The position numbers and the translations under genes were made by a program. From Laguncularia racemosa (lineage: Eukaryota > Streptophyta > Magnoliopsida > Myrtales > Combretaceae): a DNA stretch of 64,000 bases. Of this stretch, positions 10,631-21,222 are shown piece by piece; position 1 is the first letter of the stretch, and each line of letters opens with the position of its first letter. A model generated the notes under the pieces. The model worked only from the letters and a program-made list of their open reading frames with translations. It had not been told where the DNA came from and ran no database searches. Where the stretch lies: assembly GCA_037954665.1 (NCBI GenBank), contig JBBMOL010000203.1, positions 310,001 to 374,000 on the forward strand, given 5' to 3'.

Positions 10631-11540
10631 TGATGAGAGCCATGATGGGAGCCAAGCTAGAAGATGGAATGTGGATCCTCTTGAAGTGCCACCTGGACCG
10701 ATCACAAGAATTCGAGCGAAACGATTAAAGGAAGCACTTAACGGGTTGATAAAGGATGTCCATGAAGTCGGAAAGGATTGGAGCAATCATGAAGTTGGAA
10801 AGGATTGGAATAACCATGGGAATGCCCTTGCTCTTGTACAAGTCATAATGGATACGGGTTGAAGAGGGCGTGTTTTTACAAGGCACGATCGTGTAGGAGT
10901 CTGGAGGTTACACAGAATCATACACGGTCGTATACACGGTTTAAAGGCACGGCTGTGTATGGTGTCAAGAATTTTCATAGAAAGATACACGACTAGAAGT
11001 ACACGGTCGTGTATGTTATCAAGATTTCCACAGAAAGATACACGACTAGAAGTATACGGTCATGCACATTGTCAAGATTTCCATAGAAAGATACACGACT
11101 AGAAGTACACGGTCGTGTACATCTCCAACGCCGGCTCCAAGGCCGCCGGCCTTCATTCCCACGCTGCCAGCCTTCATGTCTTGTTTTGTTATTTTTACGC
11201 AACTTATTGAAGTGATGTCGTTTTGGGGCTTTATTGTTACGAATTGTAAACCCTAATATAAAGCTCCTAGGGTTTAGAACAAATAGAATATAGAACATAC
11301 AACATACAAGTTTGAAAACACTTTGAGAGAATTCCTCTTTTGGTTCCTTAAAGAACTAATCTAGAACTTATCGGATTTTTTCTTCTGTGGCGTTCATCCC
11401 GACTTATCAATCGGTCTTTCATCCCCATTGTGGCGTCTTCATATTATACTAAGGTTCTTGTCTTGCTCATAGACAATGGGTCACGGTTTCCACTTGAGTG
11501 TGTTTAGCATCTTAGGTAGCGAATTCCGAATGTATTGGTA
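10631..11540 (+). mobile_element. B3: B-family LTR, 3' end missing
   Basis: Begins TGATGAGAGCCATGATGGGAG, the same LTR start as B1 and B2. It carries the 3' coding tail (DPLEVPPGPITRIRAKRL and KEALNGLI, then a tandem HEVGKDWSN/HEVGKDWNN), the palindrome array at 10880-11125, and a TATA box AATATAAAG at 11255-11263. It stops at 'GAATGTATTGGTA', about 70 bp short of the expected 3' end, where A-family sequence begins. Its 5' edge interrupts the hAT exon. Confidence 0.85.
10880..11125 (+). repeat. palindrome array in B3 LTR
   Basis: Repeats of about 57 bp with the core ATACACGACTAGAAGT followed by ACACGGTCGTGTA and a spacer 'TCAAGATTTCCA'. Three to four units are visible, more than in B1. The array lies about 130 bp upstream of the TATA box. 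Confidence 0.85.
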
Positions 11541-11655
11541 ACAAACTCGATTTGCCAAGTCAATACGGTAATGTAAGCACTACTTTTAATGTTTCTGATC
11601 TTTCGTTATATGATGCAGGTGATTCAAGGACGAATCCTTTCAAGGAAGGGGGGAA
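11541..11655 (+). pseudogene. A3: end of gypsy pol (integrase tail) and polypurine tract
   Basis: Starts abruptly at ACAAACTCGATTTG and encodes the terminal integrase segment ending in STTFNVSDLSLYDAGDSRTN. Next is the polypurine tract AAGGAAGGGGGGAA at about 11642-11655, directly before the LTR start TGATAGAG. Everything upstream of this tail is missing; the join to B3 is a chimeric breakpoint. Confidence 0.8.
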
Positions 11656-12396
11656 TGATAGAGATCGAGAGGCATCCAACACTTAGGAGCTAGTCAAAGC
11701 TAATGACCCTTTGCAAGGTATCGGGGGTCCTATGACACGATCACGGACTAAGCGAATGAAGGAGGCATTGCAAGGGTTGATTGTGGAACTTCAGGAGCAA
11801 GAGGTGATTCGACATAACTCTAACACAAGTCTTAAGCTCATGAACATCATATATCAAAGTGGGGACGAAGCGGAGGACATCGGAATTGCATTGACGACCA
11901 CCAGCGAAGGAAAGGCCGCCAACCTATCAGCTAGGCCGCTGGCCTAGAATTGGCCAGCCTTTAAAAGGTAAGGTACATCGGCTACGAAGGTTGCCGGCCT
12001 TGGAATTTACACTATCGGCCTACTGGCCGGCCTAACCCATCCGTTGTTTTTTTTTTTTATTTCAAAGCCGGCCCTGGATGTATTTAGGCCACCAGCTTTT
12101 AATTAATGACGAATATAAACTCCTTTGTACGGCTTTTGAAAGATCATTATCAGATTTATCATATTGTGAATGAGATTTTTGAGAGAGTTCTCTCTTCCTT
12201 TAGTTCTTGCGAATAGAACTAATCTTGATTTCTTCATCCTAAACGCTTAGGGAAATCGATCCGTGATAGCTTAGGTTCCATTCGGCGTATTCGATTGGGG
12301 TCGGGTTACGTTTGATTCATTCGATTCAATTTTGATTCTAGGGTTTGAATCCTTATTGATCCTTGGGTCTTAGATCGATATCTGGGGTTCGCGTCA
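11656..12396 (+). mobile_element. A3: 3' LTR of A family
   Basis: Length is 741 bp, from TGATAGAGATCG to GGTTCGCGTCA. It matches in inverse orientation the LTRs at 36979-37706 and 40785-41290 plus 51978-52210. The first 290 bp are still coding (GGPMTRSRTKRMKEALQGLI, up to the stop at 11945-11947). A GGCCGGC-rich cluster (about 11905-12080) precedes the TATA box AATATAAAC at 12112-12120. The base-perfect end at 12396 is followed by CATAG. Confidence 0.85.
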
Positions 12397-12808
12397 CATA
12401 GACTTTATGTAAGTGACAGTAGTGAAACGCAAGATGGGATAAGATGTGAAATGTTGAGAGATTCTAGAAGACCAGAATGACAAAGTAAGAGTTAGGGATG
12501 ATAAATTGTTTAGATGGAAGGTTAGGACTCCAATGTAAATAGAAATGTTTAAATTGAGAAACCTAGGATTTATCCTATTTTACTGATTAGTAGGGGATAT
12601 CGATTCTCTGTGATCATGGTAGACCGTGGGGTACGAGATCCATAGTTGTATTTTATTATCTAATTATATGTACTATAACTTGTTGTAGATGTAATTATTT
12701 ACTTAGAGTCTTACGATCTATGACTCTTAAGACAATTATCATGTAACGAGTGCACATGTGTCATGATAATTTAGTAGAGGCTTTTAGGCCCTCCTTTGGG
12801 GCGTGGCA
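12397..12808 (+). mobile_element. H-type (Tekay/Del-like) LTR 3' end fragment
   Basis: Plus-strand copy of the sequence found inverted at 1-420. It ends at GGGGCGTGGCA, typical of the 3' end of Tekay/Del LTRs. Its 5' portion is absent because A3 ends exactly at 12396. No PBS-like sequence is evident after it. Confidence 0.7.
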
Positions 12809-13584
12809 CTAAGACTCTAGTTCAAGAAGGTTAACAAGATCGTAATGATGAAGCAAGAGACATTATTCCAGTAACTAAACAAAACTTGAAGACTCCACAT
12901 GTACAGCAAGAAATTCATTAAAGTAATGGGATAGAGATCTTGGATCACATTGAGTAAGGAACAACTATGATCAATCTTGAAGCTACTCAAGAACCTGATC
13001 CTTAACCTATTTCTGAACCTGTCCAAACCACTCAAATTAAATCCCTTACTGAACAATCTAATCAACCATCTCCTCTTGCTGTACCAATTAAAACACAATT
13101 AGCTCTAGCTCCAGTTCTAATTGAAACCAATCTTGATCCTGTTGAAAAACAATATGAAGAAGCCTAAATTCCAAAATGACCAAAGAAAAGAGAGAAGACA
13201 ACTGCTAGGAAAGGTATCACGCCACTTAAAAAGAGAAAGAATTGATTTTTGTTAATTTTTTAAAGACAATTACTAATCTTTGTTAGCTATTTGATAACTA
13301 TTTTGCTTTTAAAGACTCAAGCCGATTGAAGGTTCTAATTACTACTAATTTGTATGGTTTAAAATTTTTAATGATGCGTTATTTTTTTGATAATTTCGTT
13401 ACTAATTGCTGATTTTTTATTCATGATTCAAATTTATGCCATATATTAAGGTGGAGTAATATCTTTTACTTGTTTGATAACAAAAAGGGCAAGAAGTAAT
13501 ATTAAGTAGTGACGATCTATTTTACAAGTATTTTACTTAAAGTAGTATATGAGTTTATCACTTGAGAAAGACTTTGTTATCATA
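12809..13584 (+). pseudogene. env-like tail of Copia element J (tentative)
   Basis: The plus translation is a degraded Q/P/E-rich stretch (EPVQTTQIKSLTEQSNQPS, LAPVLIETNLDPVEKQYEE) ending in a basic KKREKTTARK...LKKRKN and a stop at 13243. Such a proline-rich then lysine-rich tail fits the end of the SIRE env-like ORF started at 9085. About 340 bp of AT-rich spacer follows. The assignment is inferred from position and composition. Confidence 0.4.
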
Positions 13585-14600
13585 AAAAAAGGTGGAGAAT
13601 ATTGAGTTTTCTAAAATAAGTTTTAATGATAACAAAAAGATTATTAGTAAATATGTGTTAAGTGCATATAACAAAAGTATTTTACAGACACTTAAACAGA
13701 TAGTAACTTACAAATATTTAAACAAATAATTTGATACAAATAATCTATTTAACATTTAAGTAGACACTTAGATAGACAGTTAGATACAAACAATTTGTTA
13801 GATGTTTTAGTAGATATTTAAATAAATAGTTCGATACTGTGGTTAATAAACTTTGGTTTGAAGAATTTATGCTTATTTAGTTCTTATCTATGTTTAATAC
13901 AAGTTTGATTTATAAATTTAATTATTTATAACTTCAGTTTGTAAAGTATTTTATTTATTTATTTATTTTGGTAACGAATCAAATTAGTTTAAGATTTATT
14001 TTAACTAATTATCATTCGAAGAAGAAGAATGAGAAAAGGATAAGGAATATCAGTTGAATTACACCTGCAATAACAGGGATTTTCTATTTTCAAATTGAGG
14101 CTAATCCATATGATGTTGTTGATAAGGTAGATGAAGATAAACATTGACAATTTTAAATTCTAAATAGAATTAGTTGCATGGTTAAGGAATTTGAATTTAA
14201 ATTTCAAATAAGATTTTTCAAAATTCCACAAATGTAGGAATATTATGAACCTTATAAGATCTTGTGAACGTTGGAAGGCTTCTATCAAAAAAAAAAAAAG
14301 AATATATAAACTAAAGCTTTCAAGTTCAAAGTAGAGAGGAACATAGACAATACAACAATAGATACAAGGACACATACGAGTATAGATAAAGAAAAATCAA
14401 AATAGAGCAAAAGCAATTTTTATTTGTTTTTCTTGAGCTTAAACTTAAATGTTCTGCCCTAATGTGTATGCACACTTGTCATGTATTGCATGCATATAAT
14501 ACTCCGCTTCCACACACATGTACACATGCATATATCTTAGTACATATGTGTATGAATTCTTCTTTATTCACTTTTTGCTCATTTTCTTCTATAGGTGCCG
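13585..14600 (+). mobile_element. SIRE-like Copia LTR with preceding polypurine tract (element J)
   Basis: AAAAAAAGGTGGAGAAT at 13584-13600 looks like a polypurine tract, followed by 'ATTGAGTTTTCTAAAATAAG' and 'AATGATAACAAAAAG', the characteristic start of SIRE-group LTRs. The 3' edge is not clear; I place it near the 'TCTTCTATAG' at about 14595. No paired LTR is in the window. Confidence 0.5.
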
Positions 14601-16728
14601 TTCCATAATTGACCCTGGCTCCAATTAATTATATAATCAACTTGGGAAACGAAGCAATGTTGTGCATTGATGACAAGAGAGCTGAAGAATAACCAGACTT
14701 GGAATATAGAAGCAATCAAGTAAAGAGATTTGCCTATGGATTTGGACGAACATCTATCATCAAAGTCGGGTCCTCAAAATGATTAGTTAGATGAAATCAT
14801 CTTTGAAGGCACATTATGGGATAAGTTCAAATATAAAAAATTCTATATTATATCTTGTATTGATGGCAAGTTTCGTTTTATAGGTATGAGCCTCAAGTTA
14901 GCTTTAACGACACTCAATACAGTTTCGGTATTGTGCATTAGTAATGAAAGAAGTGCTTCTCTCTTTGTCATCTTTGCATTTCTTAAACAACCACCCTCTG
15001 AGTGGAAATCTTGGATAGAGTTCATTGCCTCAAAGCCAGAATACACGGTTCTTTTGAAGAAGGCTAGGATCTTTCATGCCATCATTGCTTTCACTCAATA
15101 GCGGCTCTCGCACAAGAGTAAGATGGAAGTGTAGCGATGGTTTAGGATTCTTTATGCCATTACTACTTTGGGAAAAGTATGAAAATAAAGTAATTTTTTT
15201 TAAATATTACATGAATAGGCTAAGGGAAAAAAATATTATTTGAATAGATACCAAAAACACATATAGTGCATGTGTTTTCAATATAATGTTTTGCTACTCC
15301 ACATGAGATGCCCCACAATTATTGGAAAATAAAAAAAAAAGAAGAAAAAAGGAACAAAAAAAGAAATTCAATAACTTTGATATTTGGTTTAATAAATTTC
15401 AGAACTTACAAAAAAAAAAAAAAAGGAAAAGGGTTATGCGAGTATACAAATAATAACTCAATACTTAGCCTAATTACAACTATTGTACATGAGTACAATC
15501 AATAAGACTACAACTATAGAAATATCGTGAGGATCATAACAATGATCGAAAGTGACTATGGAATAAAATAAATACATGTAAAGTTATAATATGATAATAT
15601 AATCACCAATATCAACCTTTATTTTCAATACATTCTAAATCACTAAAGTTTTATGAGTAGATTTCATAATGGATAAAAATTTCAAAGAGATTGATAACAG
15701 TTACTTATGATATATTAATGTTGCTTTAATGGTTTATGTATAGAAAAAATTTTATAACAAATGATAATGGACTTTAAAATACAAAAGCAAGAAAGAAACT
15801 AGATCAATTAGATAATTATAATAAATAGAAGCAAGAATTAAAATTTCAATTTTAGGGTGGCTAAATGGAATTTTTGAGTGTATATTTATATTCAAAATAT
15901 TTTATTTAGCTTACATGTAAGTTTTTGTATAAAAATAAAAATAAAATGGTTTAAATAATTTAATTAGAATGTTAATATGCCTACTAATTGGACTTGTAAT
16001 TGAATATTTTCCCATCCTCATATATTTGTTTTTGAGATATTTTGTTACATGGACATTAGAGTACCTTCTTTTATAGTGTCATAGACCTGCTGAGAGTAGA
16101 GGATGGGTTTTGATTATTTGTCAAGGTGAAGGTGAAAGAGTTGATCGAGCCGGTGCCAAGCCAAAGGGGACATATTTGATTTATGGAATAGCTTGTCTAA
16201 CCTCTGTGTGCTAAGGTTAAGATTAGGGCATCCTCCAAGTCATGGAATGGCTTGCACTAGTTGAGGGTTATGGGAAGCAGGATATCCGAGCTAGCTCAAT
16301 AGCATAGAGTTGGACATCATTGGATAAGCTGTGGTGAATAGTTTTATCACTCTAAAAGTTAACCCTAGCTTAGAGGGAGGTGAAAAGACTTGTTGTGTAC
16401 ACATCCACCCTTTCATTTGTCATTTTCAATTTTTTTTCTATGTGCCCAAACCTATGCATTTAATGTAGTAGGCCATGTGGCATACTAACGTTTGAGGTAG
16501 CTGCAGGTACCAAATCATCTTAGCCTTTTATTTTGCCAAGCGACCTATGGTAAAATCTTATACTATGTGGGAAAATGCATAAATACTTTTTAGCTACCTA
16601 TTATGGAAATATCTACTTCCATACCTTTTGCTCTTCTTACATTCTTATAGCATTCGAAATTCTCGTGTTCATTTGATCACACTCAATACATATCTTTTCA
16701 AATTTTCTCATCAATTAACGCATTAGGC
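14601..16728. other. AT-rich region without recognised gene
   Basis: About 2.1 kb. A 71-codon plus ORF (14886-15101, containing LKQPPSEWKSWIEFIASKP) and a 67-codon minus ORF (15046-14843) overlap; I recognise neither. Poly-A-rich tracts lie at 15330-15365 and 15410-15426. The last 650 bp precede the ORF at 16729 and include a TATA-like GCATAAATAC at 16577-16586. Confidence 0.4.
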
Positions 16729-19440
16729 ATGTCGAGTTTGTCTTCTCACAATCTTTCCGCTGTCATTTACAAGATCATCTTTAGTGTAGCAGGATGCGAA
16801 ACAAGGACCTTAAGTCGACCCCATGTGATAGCAGCGATGGATGAAGAGATGGATAGTGTGATCTTTAGGTCATTCAAGGAGGAGAGCAGCAAAGAAGTTT
16901 AGGGCAGCGAGTTGGCCCTTAATATCTATCCCGTTAATTGAGAAGACTAAAGGCCTATCTACCTATGCTATGACTAGCTATCATCATTAAGAGTGGGACT
17001 TGCAGGTGTCAGAAACATTGCTAATGAAACTGATGCACAAGTGGTTGCTATATATTGCGAGCCACTTTTGAGTAGCTAGGTCGTCTAAGCTCTACACGAG
17101 GAAGGGCGTGTTGCTCTAATGTTAGGGCAATCGCTTCTACCTTTACTAGAGGTTTCTCAAGTTTGGGTTGTGGATGCCTTTTAATGACTTCCATAAGGAG
17201 TTCTTCAACTACCATCGCATCAAACTTTGCTAGCTCATACTCAATGCTCACATTCTGCTGGTGGGATTTGAGAGCTTCTATAAGTTATATAGCATTTAAC
17301 CTACTTTGTAGTTGTTTCGTTTTTTCTATTGAGTGAAGAGGTTTAGGTTATCCTGAGGGTGGTTTTACCTGTTCAGCTGACTTGAGGTGAAGCTAATGGA
17401 TAGGTTGGTGTCCTCAGTGCATGATGGGCAAGAGAAATTTATTGTTGTCGAGCACTTAAGACACCAAACATTTGGGTTGGCTAGGTAAATCTAATATGCA
17501 TAAAGATGATCAAGCTGATGCCACTTGATAAACAATGATTTGAGGTTCTTTTTTCAAGCTCTTGAGCATAAAGGGAAGCCCTTTGATGGTCTTAGCTTGA
17601 TCCAGACATTCAGGGGAATGGGTATGGGTTCACTTAAAGGTTAGAAAAAAATGGAAGGTGGTGTCATTGGGGATGCTACGAAGGATTAAGGTGCAAGTAA
17701 GGGTAGAAGTTTGGGGTATATTAGCTTGAGGTGAACTCGTGGGTTGTAGCTCAAAGGTTTATATGGTAAGTTTAAAATTTGCTTTTCTATTTTTTTTACT
17801 TGCTTATAAAAATAATGCTATTTAAAAGGGCTCATTTGTTTGACTTAGTTACCCACTAGTTTATGCATAGTAAGCCCAAGCCATCAGAGGAGATGAGGTT
17901 CGGGGCATTGATCCCTATTGCTAGGAGGCCTTCCACCCGGGGAATTATGATTCATGGCTTGGACGTTCCCTAGTAGATTGGCATATCCATGGTTACTCCT
18001 CAAGGTAGGACCTTGAAGCATTATGACAAGGTGCTTCCAAAGCATGTCCAATCTGGAGGGGTGATTTCTATCCCAAATGATGCGAAAGCATGGTTCATTG
18101 CTTCTGGTGGAAGCAAGGAGGTAGCCATGGTGCACCATAAAAAACGGTGCTACATTGTCTAATATTTACGAGAAGAACACTCTAGAAGTAATGATCTTGT
18201 GAGGCCTCTCAACCCCTTAACCTTTACTGCCCCTATGCCTATTGTGGCATTGGGCCTGGATGGGAGAGTAAGTTAGTGAGACCTATTTAATGAGATCTTA
18301 AGCCCCCATGAGTGTAGTGAAGCAAAGCTCTTAGTGATGGGAATGTCGGCTTTAGATTTTTGCTTCTTCTTCTTCCTCACTTATCTTATTGAGGTATAAG
18401 TCAGTTTTTGCTCTTAAAATCATTGCCTTTTATTCTTTTAATGCATGTCCTTGTAATTGGTTTCTTCATGTAGATGGTGAAGGCCACATATGGGATTCTA
18501 TTTGCATGTGTTGAGGGAGAATAGCAGGTATGGGAATAAAATGTTGATTGTGAATACTATTATTGGTTAATACTATTATCATGGAAATGTGACTGTTATG
18601 GCTCACACTTTTACAAGCGAATGGTGATCAAGGTTGACCTAAAGGAGGCTTGTGAGAAGCTCAAGGTGGTGAGGGAAGACTACCGCCATAGAATTGTTGA
18701 CATTAAGGAGAGGGCATAAAGGAGCATCTCTGACCTGTTTAAAACATAGTAGGAGTTAAACAATGTAAACGGCTATATCAACTCTCTAAAGGAAGAGGTC
18801 TTGGGTTTGCAAGAGTAAGAGTCATACCTCACATCTGAGCTACAATGGGAGAAGGCCAATATTGTGGACTTTAAGTGAGACCTAGATTTAGCTCTATAAT
18901 GCCTTGAGCTAAGTACTATGGAGGAGGCCAAGCTGAAGGGACATGTCTAGGATCTTGAGAAGCTACCGGTTGATCAAGATTTAAGGATCCACGAGCTAGA
19001 GGTAAATGCGTGGAAAGTTAAGGATAGGTACTATGAGGAAATTCAATCATCTAATGAGTACGCCAATGAGTTAGTTCGGGTAATGGAGGGGGGCTATAGG
19101 ATTATAAAGTGTTGGAACCATGAGAAAGATTTAGCATTTGATCCCTCTTGGCTCGGGGAAAAAATGCAAGAGCCCAACACCCCTTTAGAAGAGAGGGAGG
19201 AGCTTGACTTGGCCATGGTTGAGGAAGAAGGATAGCTATGGAATGATGATTTTTCTTAGCTATCGGTAGCGGTGCCTTTTGAAGATGCTCCTTATTCTCC
19301 TTCTATTGACAAGGTTGAAGAGATTCCTTCTCCACCTTTATAGGAAGAAGTGCCTCTACCTCCTCATTTTAAAGAAGCTCCTCCTTTACTTGGCCTTGCA
19401 TCGTCTTTGACCCCAAAGGATAGCCTTGTAGGATAGATAG
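16729..19440 (+). pseudogene. degenerate 'putative gypsy-type transposon' protein (PF04195-like)
   Basis: The plus strand holds a long broken reading frame. It begins MSSLSSHNLSAVIYKI. Around 17150-17330 it reads FLKFGLWMPFNDFHKEFFNY and HRIKLC, then GFESFYKLYSI, which resembles the plant 'putative gypsy type transposon' domain. From 18610 to 19240 it becomes a charged coiled coil (LKEACEKLKVVREDYRHRIV, SYLTSELQWEKANIV, NEYANELVRVMEGGYR), ending in an acidic and proline-rich C-terminus (VPFEDAPYSPS, EAPPLLGLASS). Many TAG stops and frameshifts are present. The domain is a transposon relic of poorly known function; family assignment is by motif memory. Confidence 0.55.
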
Positions 19441-19611
19441 TTTCTTTTTTCTTTTTCCTTTACATTTTACATTCTGAATGATGATCAGAATGTTAGCTAG
19501 GAGCCTTGTGCACCAATCATGATTAATGAAATACTTTTTGTATGTGCTTGTTTTCTAGTTTTAGTTCCCTTTTCTATTAGACCGCAGTAACTATAATTCC
19601 TTCTTCGACAT

Positions 19612-19756
19612 GTTTTAATGCAAAATCTTTGCTCTACAGTATAATAGGTCGAACTAATTGTTTTAATGCAAAATCTATACACTAAAGTATAATAGGTTAG
19701 ATTAATCATTTTAATGCAAAACCCATGCAATAAAGTATAGGTCAGACTAATTTGTG
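19612..19756. repeat. short tandem repeat, about 50 bp x 3
   Basis: Three successive units begin TTTTAATGCAAAAYC and end with TATAATAGGTYRRAYTAAT. They pass directly into the 76-bp array. Both lie in the 3' non-coding region of the 16729-19440 pseudogene. Confidence 0.8.
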
Positions 19757-20281
19757 CAGTTGCTTGGATGTTTAGCAAAACTTCATTTATTGAAAATATG
19801 TAAACTAACTAAAGTATAATAGGTTAGACTAATTGGTGTAGTTTCTTGGACATTTAGGAGAACTCCTTTTTTGAAAATACATAAACTAAGTAAACTAGGT
19901 TGGACTAATCAGTGTAGTTGCTCGAATGTTTAGAAGAACTCCTTTTATTGAAAATATGCAAACTAAATAAAGTAGGTTAGACTAATTGGAGCAACTGCTC
20001 GGATGTTTAAGAGAACTCTATTTATTGAAAATACGTAAACTAATTAAAATAGGATGGATTTCTTGGTGTAGTTGCTTGGATGCTTAGTAGAACACGTTTA
20101 TGTAAAATTTGCAAACTAACTATATTAGGTTAGAATAATTGGTGTAGCTACTTAAATGTTTAAAAAAACTCATTTATGTAAAAACCACAAACCAACTATA
20201 CTAAGTTAGAATAATTGGTGTAGCTACTTAGATGTTTAATATAACTCTTTTATACAAAATCTACAAACCAACTATACTAGG
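19757..20281. repeat. 76-bp tandem repeat, about seven copies
   Basis: Units start with GTGTAGTTGCTTGGATG or close variants near 19757, 19837, 19913, 19989, 20066, 20142 and 20218, a period of 76-77 bp after the first. Each holds 'TTTATTGAAAAT', 'AAACTAA' and 'AGGTTAGACTAATT'. The last copy is cut at 20281 by the LTR of D1. Confidence 0.9.
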
Positions 20282-21129
20282 TGATGTGCTCAAGGGATCC
20301 AATTACAAGTACACAATTGCAATTGAAGGATCAATTAAACAAAAACCCACAATATGGCTTGATTCCAAGTGCCTCAAATATGATTTTCTTTAATACTAAA
20401 TTATGGTGTGCTTAAAAATTGAATCCAAGAACATGAACTCAATCCAAATGATTAATCAATCTACAAATGCTCAATTATACTTAAAATTGGCATGAATCAA
20501 GGATGAACAAATCTCAATGGCATGAACCAAATTAGATGAATCACAAGGCAATTCCAATACCAATCAAAGTACATATAAAATGTAATTCCAATCTCTAAAT
20601 TTGGTTTATAATCCTAGCAATATGAACCCTAAATTAGCATGAACAACAAGTAGATAAATCAACCTATTATCACTAGATATTACAAACTAGTAATAAAAGG
20701 AAGCAACTTAGAAGATCTTGATATTATTCACAAGAAATTCTAAGTCAAACTCGCCATAATTTCTTAGAAATTGATACGAGTGGATATTGTAGCAAGAGGA
20801 ACTCTCTCTCTCTCACGGAAACAAAGTGTATTTTTCAAAAATGACAAAAGCTCCCTAAAAACCCTAGTTAGCAAGTATTTATACTTGCTCTATTAGGATA
20901 AAATAAACTAAAAAATTACAAAGTTGCTACTAAGTGGCCGGTTCCAAAAATCAAACTTATAAGTATAAAATAAACAAAATGGTTGGTTCTCATAGCAACA
21001 ATTACATATTTAAATGGTCTTCAAGTGGCCGGTTCTTCAATTCAAGTGAACAATTTATTAGACCAATTCTTCTTTAGTTTATGTCAGTCCATGGATAACC
21101 CATAAGTTGAGCTTTAGAGAGTTTATCCA
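20282..21129 (-). mobile_element. D1 3' LTR
   Basis: On the minus strand it starts TGGATAAACTC and ends CTTGAGCACATCA. The TATA box reads TATAAATAC (plus 20877-20886). A degenerate second 'end plus PBS' copy, plus-strand TTTAATACTAAATTATGGTGTGC, falls at 20390-20412; it is split here as TTTAATACTA and AATTATGGTGTGC. The 5' LTR has a better copy. Confidence 0.85.
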
Positions 21130-21222
21130 TCGCCCTATAAAAACTGACTAGTATACCTGTTGGAATGTACAATAAATTAGTAATAGAAAAGAAGTTAGTA
21201 TACAAATATTTTTAGGGTCGGG

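Noticed and set aside
12817..13098. Minus-strand ORF of 93 codons
   Set aside because: It lies opposite the env-like tail and has no recognisable features.
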